From NCBI GenBank assembly GCA_023667095.1, contig JAMPAT010000005.1:1-64000 (forward strand): a stretch of 64,000 bases of DNA, written 5' to 3'. The DNA is from Bacteroidales bacterium. Its GTDB lineage: Bacteria > Bacteroidota > Bacteroidia > Bacteroidales > UBA932. Position numbers and translations under genes: made by a program. Positions 17,412 to 25,697 of the stretch are shown here, piece after piece. Each line of letters starts with the position of its first letter. Positions within the stretch are counted from its first letter, which is position 1. The notes below the pieces were generated by a model, which made no database searches, was not told where the DNA came from, and saw nothing but the letters and a program-made list of their open reading frames with translations.

Positions 17412-18158
17412 CTATAAGCTGTCATAGCCCTTGCCCTCAATCTGTGCCACAAGCTCGCGGCCTGCAGTCTTTACAATACGGCCATCCTTAAGCACATGCA
17501 CGATATCCGGGACAATATAGTCAAGAAGCCTCTGGTAATGCGTAATCACAATGGCCGCCTTCTCTGGTGTATGGAGCGAGTTTACACCGCCTGCGACAAT
17601 CCTGAGTGCATCCACATCAAGTCCGCTGTCGGTCTCGTCAAGGATGGAGAGAGTCGGGTCAAGCATCGCCATCTGGAATATCTCGTTACGTTTTTTCTCT
17701 CCTCCGGAAAAGCCTACATTGACCTCCCTCTTTGCGAACTCCGGCTTCATCTTTACAAAAGCCATCTTTTCCCTCATCAGCTTGAGGAAATCACCGGCCT
17801 TCAGTTCCTCCAGCCCCTTTGCCTTACGGTGGGAATTGACTGCCGTCTTCATGAAATTTGTTATTGTAACACCCGGTATTTCCACCGGATACTGGAATGA
17901 GAGGAAAATACCGGCCCATGACCTCTCCTCAGGAGACATTGCAAGCAAATCCTGCCCCATGAAAGTCACAGTTCCTTCTGTCACGGTAAACTGCTCCCTT
18001 CCGGCCAGCACTGCAGACAATGTACTCTTTCCGGCACCGTTAGGGCCCATGATTGCATGTATTTCGCCCTTGCGTATGGTAAGGTCAATGCCTTTCAGGA
18101 TTTCCTTGTCCTCTACGGAAGCCTTGAGCCCCTTTATTTCCAATAATATATCGTTCAT
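17412..18158 (-). CDS. sufC: Fe-S cluster assembly ATPase SufC
   Basis: ABC-type ATPase of the SufBC2D complex. Walker A is GPNGAGKST at about residue 38. The SufC-specific segment ERSWAGIFLSFQYPVEIPG follows. The signature is GFSGGEKKRNE and Walker B ends LSILDETDSGLD, with the DETDSGLD form peculiar to SufC. Length 248 aa is normal. It lies 28 nt after pnuC and 9 nt before sufD. Confidence 0.97.
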   Translation of the reverse strand: MNDILLEIKGLKASVEDKEILKGIDLTIRKGEIHAIMGPNGAGKSTLSAVLAGREQFTVTEGTVTFMGQDLLAMSPEERSWAGIFLSFQYPVEIPGVTITNFMKTAVNSHRKAKGLEELKAGDFLKLMREKMAFVKMKPEFAKREVNVGFSGGEKKRNEIFQMAMLDPTLSILDETDSGLDVDALRIVAGGVNSLHTPEKAAIVITHYQRLLDYIVPDIVHVLKDGRIVKTAGRELVAQIEGKGYDSL

Positions 18159-18186
18159 ATCTTCATTTATTTTCTTTACTTTAGAA

Positions 18187-18846
18187 CTATTCTGACCTGC
18201 CGTAGAGCCGGTACCAATGATAAAGGGAGATAACCCCGTTTATAAGGTACAGTCCACAGACTATCGGCATAAACACATGTCCTACAGATATATGCAGAAT
18301 CATCTGCGTAATGTTCACAAGGAGCCATGCAATCCAGCAGTCCCATTTCTTGAGTGCGGAAAGGAACTGTGCGACAAGTATCAGCACAGTCACGCAGGCA
18401 TCAAGGTACGGAATCGGGTCAGACGGGAAAATCCCGACAAACCATCTGTTCCCGAGCAGGCTGAGGAGCCAGCCCCATACACCGGCCAGGACAAACACCG
18501 ATATGACAGCAAGGCAACGCTGAGGCCATGTCAGCATGCTTACTTTCAATGCATTGTGATCTTTCGAACTCTCTTCATCCTTCTTGGGATGAGTCCAGCG
18601 GTAATGTCCCATTACATTGATACCTAACGAAATCGGCTGCAGGAGCAGACTTGCATACAGGTTCTTGTTCCAGAACATCAGGAAAAGCATGAATGTGTAG
18701 ACATACCCTACCCAGAAATTGTATTTGCTGTTGCGCCCTGCCAGGAAGACACATGTCAGTCCCACAATTGAGGTCAGCAGGTCAATCAGCAGCACCGGAG
18801 TATCACCTCCGATAGTAAACAATGTATAGTTCAGTATTTCGTGCAT
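18187..18846 (-). CDS. pnuC: PnuC family vitamin transporter (nicotinamide riboside type)
   Basis: An inner-membrane facilitator of 219 aa with about seven hydrophobic helices and the PnuC pattern: WVGYVYTFMLFLMFWNKNLY, then QPISLGINVMGHYRWT, and WDCWIAWLLVNITQ near the end with the WxxWxxxN signature. Family members import nicotinamide riboside (some import thiamine or riboflavin), which is then phosphorylated inside the cell. The gene lies between sufB and sufC on the same strand with gaps of 45 and 28 nt, so it is expected to share their transcript. No riboswitch is evident in the gap. A NadR-like kinase is not in the window. Confidence 0.9.
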   Translation of the reverse strand: MHEILNYTLFTIGGDTPVLLIDLLTSIVGLTCVFLAGRNSKYNFWVGYVYTFMLFLMFWNKNLYASLLLQPISLGINVMGHYRWTHPKKDEESSKDHNALKVSMLTWPQRCLAVISVFVLAGVWGWLLSLLGNRWFVGIFPSDPIPYLDACVTVLILVAQFLSALKKWDCWIAWLLVNITQMILHISVGHVFMPIVCGLYLINGVISLYHWYRLYGRSE

Positions 18847-18891
18847 ATTTTCTATCCTTTAAGATGAGACATTCAGACGCATGGCAAAAGC

Positions 18892-20337
18892 CTATCCCAC
18901 AGATCCTTCAAGAGAAAGCGAAAGCAGTTTCTGCGCCTCCACGGCAAACTCCATTGGGAGCTTGGACAGCACTTCACGCGCATATCCGTTTACAATAAGC
19001 CCTACAGCCTCTTCCGGCCCGATTCCCCTCTGGTTGCAATAGAACAGCTGGTCCTCGCTGATTTTCGATGTAGTCGCCTCATGCTCAACAATTGCAGACC
19101 TGTTAGCATTCTGGATGTCCGGGAATGTATGTGCCCCGCATCTGTCCCCTATGAGGAGACTGTCGCATTGGGAAAAGTTACGTGCATTGTCAGCACCCGG
19201 AAGCATCTTCACAAGTCCACGGTAGCTGTTCTGGCTATGCCCTGCCGATATTCCCTTGCTGACAATACGGCTGCGGGTATTCTTGCCGATATGTATCATC
19301 TTTGTCCCTGTATCAGCCTGCTGATAATTGTTTGTGACAGCAACTGAATAGAACTCGGAAGACGAGTTGTCTCCTTTCAGGATTGTCGAAGGGTATTTCC
19401 ATGTAAGCGCGGAACCGGTCTCCACCTGAGTCCATGACAGATGGCTTCCGGAGCCTTTGCATATTCCTCTCTTTGTCACAAAGTTGAATATGCCTCCCTT
19501 GCCCTGTGCATCTCCCGGATACCAGTTCTGGACAGTGGAATATTTAACCTCGGCATCTTTTTCCACCACAATCTCCACCACAGCTGCATGCAGCTGGTTC
19601 TCATCCCTCATAGGTGCCGTGCATCCCTCCATATAGCTCACGTACGAACCTTCATCCGCAACGATAAGCGTCCTCTCAAACTGTCCTGTACCCTTTGCAT
19701 TTATGCGGAAATAGCTGGACAGCTCCATAGGGCATCGCACCCCTTTCGGTATATAGCAGAAAGAGCCGTCGCTGAATACCGCTGAATTAAGTGCCGCATA
19801 GAAATTGTCCCCGACCGGAACTACGGAAGCAAGGTGTTTTCTGACAAGGTCCGGATGCTCCCTGACCGCCTCTGAGAACGAGCAGAAAATTATACCCTTG
19901 TCTGCCAGCGCCTTGCGGAATGTAGTCTTGACCGACACGGAATCAAATACGGCATCTACGGCCACCCCGGCAAGCGCGGCACGCTCATGGAGAGGAATTC
20001 CCAGCTTGTCAAATGTCTTTTCAAGCTCCGGATCTATCTCTTTAGGACGGTCGCTGTCCTTTTTAGGGGCTGCATAGTAGATTATATCCTGGAAGTCAAT
20101 CTCAGGAACATCAAGGTGCGCCCATGTCGGAAGCTTCATGTTCTGCCACCGGCGAAAGGCATCGAGACGGAAGTCCAGCATCCATTGTGGCTCTTCCTTT
20201 TTTGCAGAAATCAGCCGGACAATGTCCTCATTCAGTCCCTTGGGGATGAACTCCTGGTCCACGTCCGTCACGAAGCCATGCTCGTATTCCTTCTGCGCAA
20301 GTCCCTCTATTATTTCTTTTTCAGAAGTGTTTTCCAT
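18892..20337 (-). CDS. sufB: Fe-S cluster assembly scaffold SufB
   Basis: Scaffold subunit on which Fe-S clusters are built. The chain has the SufB pattern: [13 protein letters not shown] near the N-terminus, [42 protein letters not shown], and the C-terminal [19 protein letters not shown], which holds conserved Cys and acidic residues. I use the ATG at 20337 ([10 protein letters not shown]), because it lies about 75 nt after the -7 element. The longer frame from 20415 would start upstream of the probable transcription start. Length 481 aa is normal. First gene of sufB-pnuC-sufC-sufD. Confidence 0.96.
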   Translation of the reverse strand: MENTSEKEIIEGLAQKEYEHGFVTDVDQEFIPKGLNEDIVRLISAKKEEPQWMLDFRLDAFRRWQNMKLPTWAHLDVPEIDFQDIIYYAAPKKDSDRPKEIDPELEKTFDKLGIPLHERAALAGVAVDAVFDSVSVKTTFRKALADKGIIFCSFSEAVREHPDLVRKHLASVVPVGDNFYAALNSAVFSDGSFCYIPKGVRCPMELSSYFRINAKGTGQFERTLIVADEGSYVSYMEGCTAPMRDENQLHAAVVEIVVEKDAEVKYSTVQNWYPGDAQGKGGIFNFVTKRGICKGSGSHLSWTQVETGSALTWKYPSTILKGDNSSSEFYSVAVTNNYQQADTGTKMIHIGKNTRSRIVSKGISAGHSQNSYRGLVKMLPGADNARNFSQCDSLLIGDRCGAHTFPDIQNANRSAIVEHEATTSKISEDQLFYCNQRGIGPEEAVGLIVNGYAREVLSKLPMEFAVEAQKLLSLSLEGSVG

Positions 20338-20412
20338 ATACTTGTCCTCTTTTTCAGAAACCGTGCCCCGATTACGGCAAGGCCGGACCGGGCCAACGGA
20401 CACCAAAGGGTG

Positions 20413-20420
20413 CAAAGATA
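20413..20420 (-). promoter_or_regulatory. -7 element TATCTTTG for the suf operon
   Basis: Minus-strand TATCTTTG fits TAnnTTTG, just before the recO stop. It would place the start of transcription near 20405 and leave a leader of about 70 nt for sufB. I see no IscR/Fur-like box. Confidence 0.55.
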
Positions 20421-20426
20421 ATATTT

Positions 20427-21080
20427 TTATTGGAAAAGTTCCCGAAGGACCTTCAGTGAACGTATATTGACAGTGGAGTCGCTGTGGTATTCGATATACC
20501 TCAAAAGTGCCTCCGCGATGTCGTTTCGGGACTGCCCGGACATCGGTATCAGCATGGATTCCTCGAAAGAGGATTTCAGGAACTCGGCGACCAGAGGAAT
20601 CCGGTCTCCGGCAAAATGCTCTATGTCACGTTCTTCAGGAGAGAATCCAAGCACCACGGCCAGTTCAAGCAGGAACCTCACATGGAAATTGCTGAAATCA
20701 CTCGGCATCGCATCCAGGAGCAGGATATTCTTCACGCACCATTCAAACATGCCCGGCTCTTTTGCTCCGTCCTTCACAACACGGTACAGGACCTCGCTGA
20801 TGAACATTGTCATTGAATTTTTGTACAGGCTGTTGCGGATACCCAGGAGAGGATGCCGTGATGAAAGGTTCCTTGCAACCGGCAGGCGCGACATCTTGCC
20901 CTCCACGATATCTGCCTCCAGGATATTCAGCGGCAGGAACAGCGACATTGACTGCCTTTTACCTATGCCGCGCACCAGGAAACTCTTCCTGCCGTATTCC
21001 CCGCTGAGGGTATGGAGGACAATGGAATTTTCACCATACTTGGTGGTATGGAGGACAATAAGCTCCGTACAGGTCGTCAT
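20427..21080 (-). CDS. recO: DNA repair protein RecO
   Basis: RecFOR-pathway mediator that loads RecA on SSB-coated gaps. The N-terminal OB-fold is visible ([22 protein letters not shown], then [11 protein letters not shown]), followed by an all-helical C-terminal domain ([11 protein letters not shown]). The Cys zinc motif of many RecO proteins is missing, as in other Bacteroidetes members. Length 217 aa. It overlaps rdgB by 4 nt (ATGA type), so it is translated with it. Confidence 0.9.
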   Translation of the reverse strand: MTTCTELIVLHTTKYGENSIVLHTLSGEYGRKSFLVRGIGKRQSMSLFLPLNILEADIVEGKMSRLPVARNLSSRHPLLGIRNSLYKNSMTMFISEVLYRVVKDGAKEPGMFEWCVKNILLLDAMPSDFSNFHVRFLLELAVVLGFSPEERDIEHFAGDRIPLVAEFLKSSFEESMLIPMSGQSRNDIAEALLRYIEYHSDSTVNIRSLKVLRELFQ

Positions 21081-21658
21081 TTGTCCAGCCTAAGATATTC
21101 AGCCATGGCACGCAATGCCTTGCCACGGTGCGAGACAGCATTCTTCTCCTCCTCTGAAATGTCTGCCAGGGTCTTGCCCGGGAATTCATCAGCAATGAAC
21201 ACCGGGTCGTAGCCGAATCCTCCGTTGCCTGACCTTTCCATGGAGATTTCACCGTCAAGGGAGCCTTCGAAATAATGCCTTTGGCCATCGATTATAAGTG
21301 TCACAACACTCCTGAAGCGTGCACGGCGGGAGACTTTTCCGGAAAGTTCGTGCAGAAGCTTGTCGATATTCCTGTTGAAGTCCTTGTCCTCGCCGGCATA
21401 TCTTGCAGTATTCACCCCGGGAGCACCGCCAAGGGCATCCACCTCAAGACCGGTGTCATCTGCAAAGCAGTTGCAATGGCATCTGTCCCAGATGTAATCT
21501 GCCTTCTGCCTGGAATTTTCCTGCAATGTATTGCCTGTCTCGGGAATATCCTCAGTAATTCCCATTTCGGCAGGTGTGACAAGTTCGAATCCATCACCGA
21601 GAATCTCTGATGCCTCGCGCAGCTTCCCGCTGTTGCCGGTTGCAAATACTATTTTCAT
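21077..21658 (-). CDS. rdgB: Non-canonical purine NTP pyrophosphatase (RdgB/HAM1)
   Basis: Hydrolyses dITP, ITP and XTP to monophosphates, keeping them out of nucleic acids. Family motifs in order: FATGNSGKLREA at residues 5-16, ENSRQKADY, FADDTGLEVDALGGAPGVNTARYAG, GNGGFGYDPVF and the C-terminal SHRGKALRAM. At 193 aa it is full length. It is first in a unit with recO and has a consensus promoter 31 nt upstream. Confidence 0.97.
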   Translation of the reverse strand: MKIVFATGNSGKLREASEILGDGFELVTPAEMGITEDIPETGNTLQENSRQKADYIWDRCHCNCFADDTGLEVDALGGAPGVNTARYAGEDKDFNRNIDKLLHELSGKVSRRARFRSVVTLIIDGQRHYFEGSLDGEISMERSGNGGFGYDPVFIADEFPGKTLADISEEEKNAVSHRGKALRAMAEYLRLDK

Positions 21659-21688
21659 AAATATTGTCCCACTAAACTAAAATCCGTG

Positions 21689-21721
21689 CAAAGGTATCAA
21701 ATCTACACCAATTAATACAAA
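21689..21721 (-). promoter_or_regulatory. Consensus promoter for rdgB-recO
   Basis: On the minus strand TTTG (21721-21718), 21 nt, then TACCTTTG (21696-21689): both elements and the spacing match the Bacteroidetes consensus. The rdgB ATG lies 31 nt downstream of the -7 element. Confidence 0.75.
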
Positions 21722-21728
21722 ATTTCTT

Positions 21729-21736
21729 AATTTTGT
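21729..21736 (+). promoter_or_regulatory. -7 element TAATTTTG for the S41 protease gene
   Basis: TAATTTTG fits TAnnTTTG, back-to-back with the rdgB promoter, and gives a leader of about 115 nt to the ATG at 21858. Confidence 0.45.
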
Positions 21737-21857
21737 GGGCTGGTTGGCAAAGTTCCTGTGGACAGGAATTGTCCCGGGCAGACCAAGGCTGAAAAAGCAG
21801 GTAGCTGAAAGAAAGTTTCAGTCACAATTGATAAAGGAAGACATAAAAAACCGGAAT

Positions 21858-23489
21858 ATGAAACAGACAAGATATGCATTGGCAGTTCTGGCAGCATTGG
21901 CGTTCGCAATAGGCGCATCAGCCCAGAGCAAAAGCTTCAGGCTCGGACAGTGGACCGAGATACACAGTTCAATCCTCAAGGAACTTAACAGGTCATATGT
22001 GGACAGCCTGCCGATAGACAGGATAATGCGTTCCGGCATTGACGAGATGCTTGAAAGCCTTGACCCATATACTGTCTATATCCCGGAAGAGGAGAACGAG
22101 GATTTCCAGATGATGCTGTCCAAGACATACGGAGGAATAGGCGCAATCATACACAAGGCAGACAAGGAAGACAATGTGACCATCAATGAACCATACTACG
22201 GTTCACCAGCATGGAAAGCCGGCCTGGTATGCGGTGACGAGATAATAACTATTGACGGCGTGCCTGCAAAAGGCCTTGACACCAAAGAGAGTACAGACAG
22301 GATGAAAGGCAAGCCAGGGACAACAGTAGTATTCAGGGTAAAGAAACTGCGCACCGGAGACACAGTGGATGTACCCATTGTCCGTGAAAGGATCCATCTT
22401 CCTGATGTCGAATACGCAGGAATGCTCAACGACACTACAGGATACATCCTGCAGAGCGGATTCACCGACAATGTCTCCGGAGCTATACGCGAAAGCTATT
22501 TCAAGCTAAAGGAGCAAGGAATGAAAAGACTTGTGCTTGATTTGCGCGGAAACGGAGGCGGACTTATGAATGAAGCCATAAACATAGTCTCGCTATTTGT
22601 TCCGGGAGGCTCGCTTGTCGTGTCTGCCAAAGGCCTTGACCCTGATTCCGCGAGGGAATACAGGACAACCGCAGAGCCTATAGACACAGAGATACCTCTT
22701 ATAATAATGGTGGATTCCGGCTCGGCATCTTCATCGGAGATTGTCGCTGGAGCCATACAGGACCTTGACAGGGGAACAATCATGGGCAAGAGGACATATG
22801 GGAAAGGCCTGGTACAGTCTATCCGTCCTGTTGCATACAACGGACAGCTGAAAGTCACTACTGCAAAATACTACACCCCGAGCGGACGCTGTGTACAGGC
22901 AATCGACTACAGCAGCCGCAATGAGGACGGCAGTGTCGGCCATATACCAGACTCCCTGACACATGAATTCAAGACCCTCAAAGGCAGGACAGTACGCGAC
23001 GGAGGAGGAATAACACCGGACAGGGAGATTGACTCCAAATCATACAGCAGGCTAGTATATTCACTTGTCCTGGGCGGAATAATAGATAAATACACCCTCA
23101 AATTCGTCCGTGAACATGATTCAATCGGCCCTCTTGATGAATTCCATTTTACGGACAGTGACTTTGATGATTTCATAGCATTTGCCAAGACCCAGGACTT
23201 CGATTACCGCAGCAGTGCAAAGACCCTTTTCGACCAGATGAAGAAGGAGCTGGAGAAAGACGGGATTGCAGACAGCATGGAAGATGAACTTAAAGCCCTT
23301 GAAAAGGCGATCGAGATGGACAAGGAAAAGTTCATCAGGCTGAAGATGGACGAGATAAGGCCATTCATTGAGGAGGAAATTGCCGTGAGATACTATTATC
23401 AGGAAGCCGGAATCAAAGTCCGGCTCAGATATGATGACCAGTTGAAAAAGGCACTCGAAAGTTCCTTGATTGACCAAGAAGTTGTTTGA
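21858..23489 (+). CDS. S41 family C-terminal processing protease
   Basis: A periplasmic CtpA-type serine protease. From the ATG at 21858 there is a clear signal peptide (MKQTRYALAVLAALAF, cut after ASAQ). The open frame reaches 123 nt further upstream, but that part overlaps the promoter. A PDZ domain follows (GGIGAIIHKADKEDN..., GSPAWKAGL, GDEIITIDG). The catalytic core has LDLRGNGGG, the nucleophile region DSGSASSSEIVAGA and the Lys in GKRTYGKGLVQ. The last 130 residues are a charged helical tail. Length 543 aa is usual for the Bacteroidetes type. The MATE gene starts 20 nt later. Confidence 0.93.
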   Translation: MKQTRYALAVLAALAFAIGASAQSKSFRLGQWTEIHSSILKELNRSYVDSLPIDRIMRSGIDEMLESLDPYTVYIPEEENEDFQMMLSKTYGGIGAIIHKADKEDNVTINEPYYGSPAWKAGLVCGDEIITIDGVPAKGLDTKESTDRMKGKPGTTVVFRVKKLRTGDTVDVPIVRERIHLPDVEYAGMLNDTTGYILQSGFTDNVSGAIRESYFKLKEQGMKRLVLDLRGNGGGLMNEAINIVSLFVPGGSLVVSAKGLDPDSAREYRTTAEPIDTEIPLIIMVDSGSASSSEIVAGAIQDLDRGTIMGKRTYGKGLVQSIRPVAYNGQLKVTTAKYYTPSGRCVQAIDYSSRNEDGSVGHIPDSLTHEFKTLKGRTVRDGGGITPDREIDSKSYSRLVYSLVLGGIIDKYTLKFVREHDSIGPLDEFHFTDSDFDDFIAFAKTQDFDYRSSAKTLFDQMKKELEKDGIADSMEDELKALEKAIEMDKEKFIRLKMDEIRPFIEEEIAVRYYYQEAGIKVRLRYDDQLKKALESSLIDQEVV

Positions 23490-23508
23490 TCCAGTGACAG
23501 ATTCCTAA

Positions 23509-24849
23509 ATGCAGAAAATAAGAGAAATCCTCAGGATAGGGATTCCGATAATGCTCGGGCAGGCGTGCATCATCATACTTGCCTTTGCAGACAACATCAT
23601 GATAGGCTGGTACGGAGTCAATGAGCTTGCAGCTGCATCGTTTGTCAATGGAATCATCAATCTGTTCATATTTACGGAACTGGCATTTGCCTGCGGAATG
23701 ACCCCTGTAATCGGTGAGAAATTCGGGCAGGGAAATAGCGTAGAAGTAGGGGCAACGCTGAAAAACAGCATTGTCCTGAATACGATTACCGGACTGGCCG
23801 GGCTTGTCCTGCTCGGAGCCATATATGTGTTCCTGGACAAGTTTGGACAGGAGGAACAACTGCTTCCTCTCATCAGGCCATACTATGCTATTGTTGCTGT
23901 CTCGACATTGTTTGCCCTTGGCTTCAACACATTGAAGCAATTTACGGACGGAGTGCAGCAGCCTGTCGTTTCAATGTCAGTACTGATGGGAGGCAATATG
24001 CTGAACATTCTCGGGAACTGGCTTCTTATCTACGGAAAAGCAGGATTTCCGCGTCTCGGGTTGACCGGGGCCGGCATCAGCACATTGGTGTCACGTATTC
24101 TCATGCTGGCTGTATTTGCCGTCTATGTAATGCGTTCCAGACGATTCAGACAATATTCTGACGGGATAAGGAAATCAACCGTATCCGCCAAATCTGTCAG
24201 GAGACTGGCTTCGCTTGGGGTGCCACTTGCCTTGCAGACAGCAATGGAGTCCTCTACTTTTTCATTGAGCGCGATAATGGTCGGATGGATTGGAGCAACA
24301 GCACTTGCTGCCCACCAGGTGACAATGACAATATCCCAGATATCCTTCATGATGATGATGGGACTGTCAACCGCTGTCTCTGTGCTTGTCAGCAACGCAT
24401 ACGGCCGCAAAGACCTGAACGACATCAAGGGATATGCTTCCCACGGTTGCCTGCTCACACTTTCCATCTCAGCTGTACTGTCTATTTCCATCTGGTTTAC
24501 AAGATATGAGGTTGTCTCGCTGTTCACTGATTCAGATGAAGTCACAGCCATTGCACTTTCACTTCTTATGGTCCTTTTCGGATATCAGTTCGGTGACGGC
24601 CTGCAGCTATGCTACAGCAATGTCCTACGTGGTATCCAGGATGTCAGGCCAATTGCATTGATGGCCTTTGTCAGCTTCTTCCTCATAGCCATGCCGTCAT
24701 CATACCTTCTGGCATTCAAGGCAGGCCTTGGAACAGTCGGTGTATGGCTCGGATTCCCTATAGGGCTGACAATAGCAGGAGTGTTCTACTATTTCAGGTT
24801 CAGGTACCAGATAAGGACTGTGCTTCCAGGCCGATTTTTGGCAAATTGA
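23509..24849 (+). CDS. MATE family efflux transporter
   Basis: Inner-membrane exporter of 446 aa with about 12 hydrophobic helices in two homologous halves. Family features include ADNIMIGWYGVNELAAASF in helix 1-2 and the equivalent MVGWIGATALAAHQ in the second half, each followed by a QxxxxM-like turn. MATE proteins move drugs or organic cations out against Na+ or H+. The substrate cannot be predicted. It lies 20 nt after the S41 protease gene and is followed by a terminator at 24857. Confidence 0.93.
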   Translation: MQKIREILRIGIPIMLGQACIIILAFADNIMIGWYGVNELAAASFVNGIINLFIFTELAFACGMTPVIGEKFGQGNSVEVGATLKNSIVLNTITGLAGLVLLGAIYVFLDKFGQEEQLLPLIRPYYAIVAVSTLFALGFNTLKQFTDGVQQPVVSMSVLMGGNMLNILGNWLLIYGKAGFPRLGLTGAGISTLVSRILMLAVFAVYVMRSRRFRQYSDGIRKSTVSAKSVRRLASLGVPLALQTAMESSTFSLSAIMVGWIGATALAAHQVTMTISQISFMMMMGLSTAVSVLVSNAYGRKDLNDIKGYASHGCLLTLSISAVLSISIWFTRYEVVSLFTDSDEVTAIALSLLMVLFGYQFGDGLQLCYSNVLRGIQDVRPIALMAFVSFFLIAMPSSYLLAFKAGLGTVGVWLGFPIGLTIAGVFYYFRFRYQIRTVLPGRFLAN

Positions 24850-24856
24850 TCCGTAT

Positions 24857-24909
24857 GGAGGCTGAAATCAAAGCCACTTTGACTTTTAGTCAGTCTCCTT
24901 CCTTTTTTG
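24857..24909 (+). terminator. Rho-independent terminator after the MATE gene
   Basis: GGAGGCTGA (24857-24865) pairs with TCAGTCTCC (24890-24898) with one G-T pair, an inner CAAAG/CTTTG pair lies inside, and CCTTTTTT follows. Confidence 0.7.
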
Positions 24910-24930
24910 CAAGCATCTGACACATTGGTC

Positions 24931-25007
24931 TGTACATTGGGAACCAAGATAAATCATATTTCATTCTCTATCAATAGTTTACAAAGCCACAAGGTTCCCA
25001 ATGTACA
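24931..25007. repeat. Palindrome-bounded repeat, unit 1 (77 bp)
   Basis: Starts with TGTACATTGGGAACC (24931-24945) and ends with its exact reverse complement (24993-25007), a 15-bp terminal inverted repeat. The interior holds AAATCATATTT, CTATCA and TTACAAA, which recur in unit 2. It lies in non-coding DNA between two convergent genes. Confidence 0.8.
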
Positions 25008-25017
25008 TTTTTGGGAG

Positions 25018-25088
25018 ACATTGGGAACCATTGCAAATCATATTTAGCTATCTATCAGCAACTTACAAAACAGGATGGTTCCCAATGT
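25018..25088. repeat. Palindrome-bounded repeat, unit 2 (71 bp)
   Basis: ACATTGGGAACCAT (25018-25031) and its exact reverse complement (25075-25088) bound the unit. The interior shares AAATCATATTT, CTATCA and TTACAAA with unit 1 in the same order. Separated from unit 1 by 10 nt. Confidence 0.8.
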
Positions 25089-25101
25089 ACAAAATAATGT
25101 T

Positions 25102-25201
25102 ACACTGGGAACCTCGCAACCTCACAACATACTGATTAACAGCAACATATATTCAACCAAGGTTCCAAACAGAAAGGTTTTTGCACCGTTGGGAACCTTG
25201 G
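25102..25201. repeat. Degenerate copies of the same repeat
   Basis: ACACTGGGAACC (25102-25113) and AAGGTTCC (25159-25166) mark a worn third unit of about 67 bp. CCAAGGTTCC (25157-25166) also pairs exactly with GGAACCTTGG (25192-25201), making a further overlapping hairpin. The remaining DNA up to 25267 shows nothing else. Confidence 0.6.
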
Positions 25202-25267
25202 TCGTCAAGAATGCAGTCTGTCCATTGACTATCCAGTTACTAGACAGCCAATGGTCATCAGAAGAGC

Positions 25268-25570
25268 CTAAAGCTCGTAGTCGACACAGGTGCGGCTTTC
25301 GCGGATTGACTCGCAGTGCTGACTGATCGGGACATGAAGCGGATGTACACGGTAGGCATCGAGTGCGTCCCATGATTCAAAGTCTGCAGTCAGGGCTGCA
25401 TCGTATGAGCCTTTTGAAGCCTTTGCATTGACACCTACTTCGATATGCAGCAGACCGGGAATCTTGCCGGTCAGGGCCTCGAGATTTGCCTTTGCTTCTT
25501 CTGCTGCCTCCTTTGGGGTCATTCCGGGGATGTCCTCACGGAATTTCCACATTACTATATGCCTTATCAT
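25268..25570 (-). CDS. Dabb (stress-responsive A/B barrel) domain protein
   Basis: A 100-aa single-domain protein. The Dabb pattern is clear: MIRHIVMWKFRED at the N-terminus, IPGLLHIEVGVN in the middle, YDAALTADFESWDALDAYRVHPLH and a final strand CVDYEL. Members form dimeric ferredoxin-like barrels. Functions range from plant stress proteins to polyketide cyclases, so no precise role can be given. The gene stands alone, downstream of the repeat array and 127 nt from the RNase R stop. Confidence 0.9.
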   Translation of the reverse strand: MIRHIVMWKFREDIPGMTPKEAAEEAKANLEALTGKIPGLLHIEVGVNAKASKGSYDAALTADFESWDALDAYRVHPLHVPISQHCESIRESRTCVDYEL

Positions 25571-25697
25571 AATATTCTGTCTATAATATTGTCATAACAT
25601 AACTGTTCTGGAGCAATGGAAGGCATTACTGAACCATGGAATATATCATTATTGTCACAGCCTTGGCTAAACTCCGTACCTTATACTAACTGCAAAA

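Noticed and set aside
18847..18891. Riboswitch (NAD-II, thiamine or preQ1 type) before pnuC
   Set aside because: The gap is only 45 nt and shows no conserved stem pattern.
24931..25201. CRISPR array
   Set aside because: The repeats are 71-77 bp with conserved interiors and only 10-13 bp between them. There are no unique spacers of constant length and no cas genes.
25075..25326. Plus-strand frame of 83 codons
   Set aside because: It is built from the palindromic repeats and overlaps the end of the Dabb gene on the other strand.
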